From the NCBI GenBank assembly GCA_945897695.1, contig CAMDGW010000121.1:1-7223 (forward strand): DNA of 7,223 nucleotides. The letters run 5' to 3'. Source of the DNA: Pseudobacteriovorax antillogorgiicola (GTDB taxonomy: Bacteria > Bdellovibrionota_B > Oligoflexia > Oligoflexales > RGVZ01). The notes beneath the pieces were generated by a model. That model searched no databases and was not told the origin of the DNA. It worked only from the letters and a program-made list of their open reading frames with translations. Below, piece by piece: positions 5,960 to 7,223 of the stretch. The position numbers were made by a program, and so were the translations under genes. Every line of letters starts with the position of its first letter. Position 1 is the stretch's first letter.

Positions 5960-7223
5960 GGGAACACCCTCGTAAACCAGCTCGCCACCAGCGTCAGCAG
6001 CCCCAGGACCAATGGTCAGACACCAATCAGCCGCCCTTATCACTTCCTGGTTATGCTCTACGACAATCAAAGTCACTCCAGAGTCTGCAAGCTCTCGCAT
6101 GACAGAAATCAACCTCGCGACATCCTCAAAATGAAGACCCGTGGTGGGTTCATCCAAAATAAGGACGCTACCCTGTCCCATTTTCTTTGAAAAGTAAGGG
6201 ACCATCTTAAGGCGCTGGGCCTCACCACCGGATAGACTAGCGCTAGGCTGTCCAAGCTTCAAATAACCCAGTCCAAGACTTTGAGCCGGAGAAAGTTTTT
6301 GAACGATTTTTCTGTGGTGGGCAAACTGGGCAACAGCCTCATCAACACTAAGATTCAAGACATCATAAATGGATAGGCCGTTAAACTTAACATCGAGCAC
6401 GTGAGTTCGGAATCGACGCCCCCGGCACACCGGGCATTGCACGCGCGCATCGGCTAAAAACCTCATGGTAAGATTCAGCTCCCCTCGCCCTTTACATTCC
6501 GGACACCGACCACCCTCAATATGAATTGAAAATGACTTTGCCGTCAGACCGGCAACCTGCGCATCAGGAAGAGATGCGTACAAGTCCCTAAGATCACCTA
6601 AAACGTCGAGATAAGTGGCTGGCATGCTGACACTGCTTTTTGCGACGGGTCTTCGATCAATCAGATCTACACGTTGAACATCCGTATGGCCCTTAAATGC
6701 CTCGCAATGCACCCATGTGGATTTCTTTGAGGATTTTTCTCCAAGATTCATCGCGGTAAGCAGATTGGGAACCATCACGCCTAAAACGAGACTGCTCTTC
6801 CCTGCGCCGCTAACGCCAGTCACCACGGTCATCGCCTCAAGTGGAATCTTGACCTTATTCATCTTTAAATTATTTATTCTGGGTTTTGCAATTTCAAGAA
6901 ACACGCCCTTTGTCCGATCAATTTTTTTGCGCGTCACGACTGCAGGTTTGCGAATAAGCCACTCCGCAGTCTTAGAGACTTTTGCGTACTTAGGCGCATC
7001 TTTTGGTGCAAAACTCGCCTGTAAATACCCACCTTGGGAGCCACCTGTGGGACCAAGATCCACGATGTAATCTGCCGCCTTCATAATATCTTCGTCATGA
7101 TCAACCACGATGATAGTGTTACCTTGATCTCTGAGCGCCCTAAGGCTTTCGATCATAGTCGCTAGCTCCGTATGATGGAGTCCTTGACTCGGCTCATCGA
7201 GCACGTAAAGAATTCCCCGAAGA
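5945..7223 (-). CDS. uvrA: UvrA-type excinuclease ABC ATPase, C-terminal part
   Basis: UvrA is the ATP-dependent damage-recognition subunit of nucleotide excision repair; it loads UvrB on distorted DNA. The gene runs off the right edge, leaving about 425 codons. The first visible codons read LRGILYVLDEPSQGLHH, the Walker B and D-loop of the first ABC module, so the GTG at 7204 is internal and codes Val. In order, numbering that codon 1: H-loop VVDHDED (33-39); INNLKMNKVKIPL (110-122); Walker A GVSGAGKS (130-137); a zinc module CPEC-19 residues-CPVC (234-260) with the E. coli spacing; GLGYLKLGQP (311-320); ABC signature LSGGEAQR (324-331); Walker B VLILDEPTTGLHF (347-359); and H-loop VVEHN (381-385). 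The usual PIGRTPRSNPATY stretch is PVAKSSVSMPATY (186-198). All ATPase and zinc residues in the visible half are intact. The GLGYLKLGQP wording and the altered stretch fit long or divergent UvrA forms, but the part that would separate UvrA from UvrA2 or a tandem UvrA is off-window. It is followed, with a one-base overlap, by epmA. Confidence 0.93.
   Translation of the reverse strand, partial: LRGILYVLDEPSQGLHHTELATMIESLRALRDQGNTIIVVDHDEDIMKAADYIVDLGPTGGSQGGYLQASFAPKDAPKYAKVSKTAEWLIRKPAVVTRKKIDRTKGVFLEIAKPRINNLKMNKVKIPLEAMTVVTGVSGAGKSSLVLGVMVPNLLTAMNLGEKSSKKSTWVHCEAFKGHTDVQRVDLIDRRPVAKSSVSMPATYLDVLGDLRDLYASLPDAQVAGLTAKSFSIHIEGGRCPECKGRGELNLTMRFLADARVQCPVCRGRRFRTHVLDVKFNGLSIYDVLNLSVDEAVAQFAHHRKIVQKLSPAQSLGLGYLKLGQPSASLSGGEAQRLKMVPYFSKKMGQGSVLILDEPTTGLHFEDVARLISVMRELADSGVTLIVVEHNQEVIRAADWCLTIGPGAADAGGELVYEGVPRDFH

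Noticed and set aside
6717..7070. Forward open frame of 117 codons opposite uvrA
   Set aside because: Antisense to the UvrA Walker A region, which is certain; this is a shadow frame.

Overview
The window is almost wholly coding and holds three genes: one very long forward gene cut by the left edge, and two reverse-strand genes, the first of which is cut by the right edge. Only 5 bases lie between genes. I see no tRNA, rRNA, CRISPR array, insertion sequence, riboswitch or convincing promoter or terminator. Composition looks uniform, slightly under half G+C by eye, with no obvious sign of recent transfer.

Left two thirds (1-4965, +): one open frame for a soluble-looking, mostly alpha-helical protein of at least 1654 visible residues. 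It has degenerate TPR-like repeats, a charged disordered-looking linker, and a distinct tryptophan-rich C-terminal domain that I cannot assign to a named family. The frame is open to base 1, so the first ATG (base 52) is probably not the true start.

Right third (4971-7223, -): the C-terminal part of a UvrA-type excinuclease ATPase, followed by a complete EpmA (PoxA/GenX), the lysyl-tRNA-synthetase-like enzyme that attaches lysine (in E. coli beta-lysine) to elongation factor P. The UvrA stop and EpmA start share one base (TGATG), so the two are probably co-transcribed and translationally coupled. Their promoter would lie beyond the right edge. This unit converges on the giant gene, with stop codons 5 bases apart.

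Organism: a bacterium with mid G+C, dense packing, EpmA and a giant TPR-type protein. My weak guess is a deltaproteobacterium-like lineage (Myxococcota/Bradymonadia or Bdellovibrionota), where very large TPR proteins are common; the window has no marker that settles it. UvrA and EpmA are housekeeping functions (DNA repair and translation-factor modification). Nothing in the sequence ties the giant protein to them functionally. It is the least understood part of the window and the best candidate for something undescribed.
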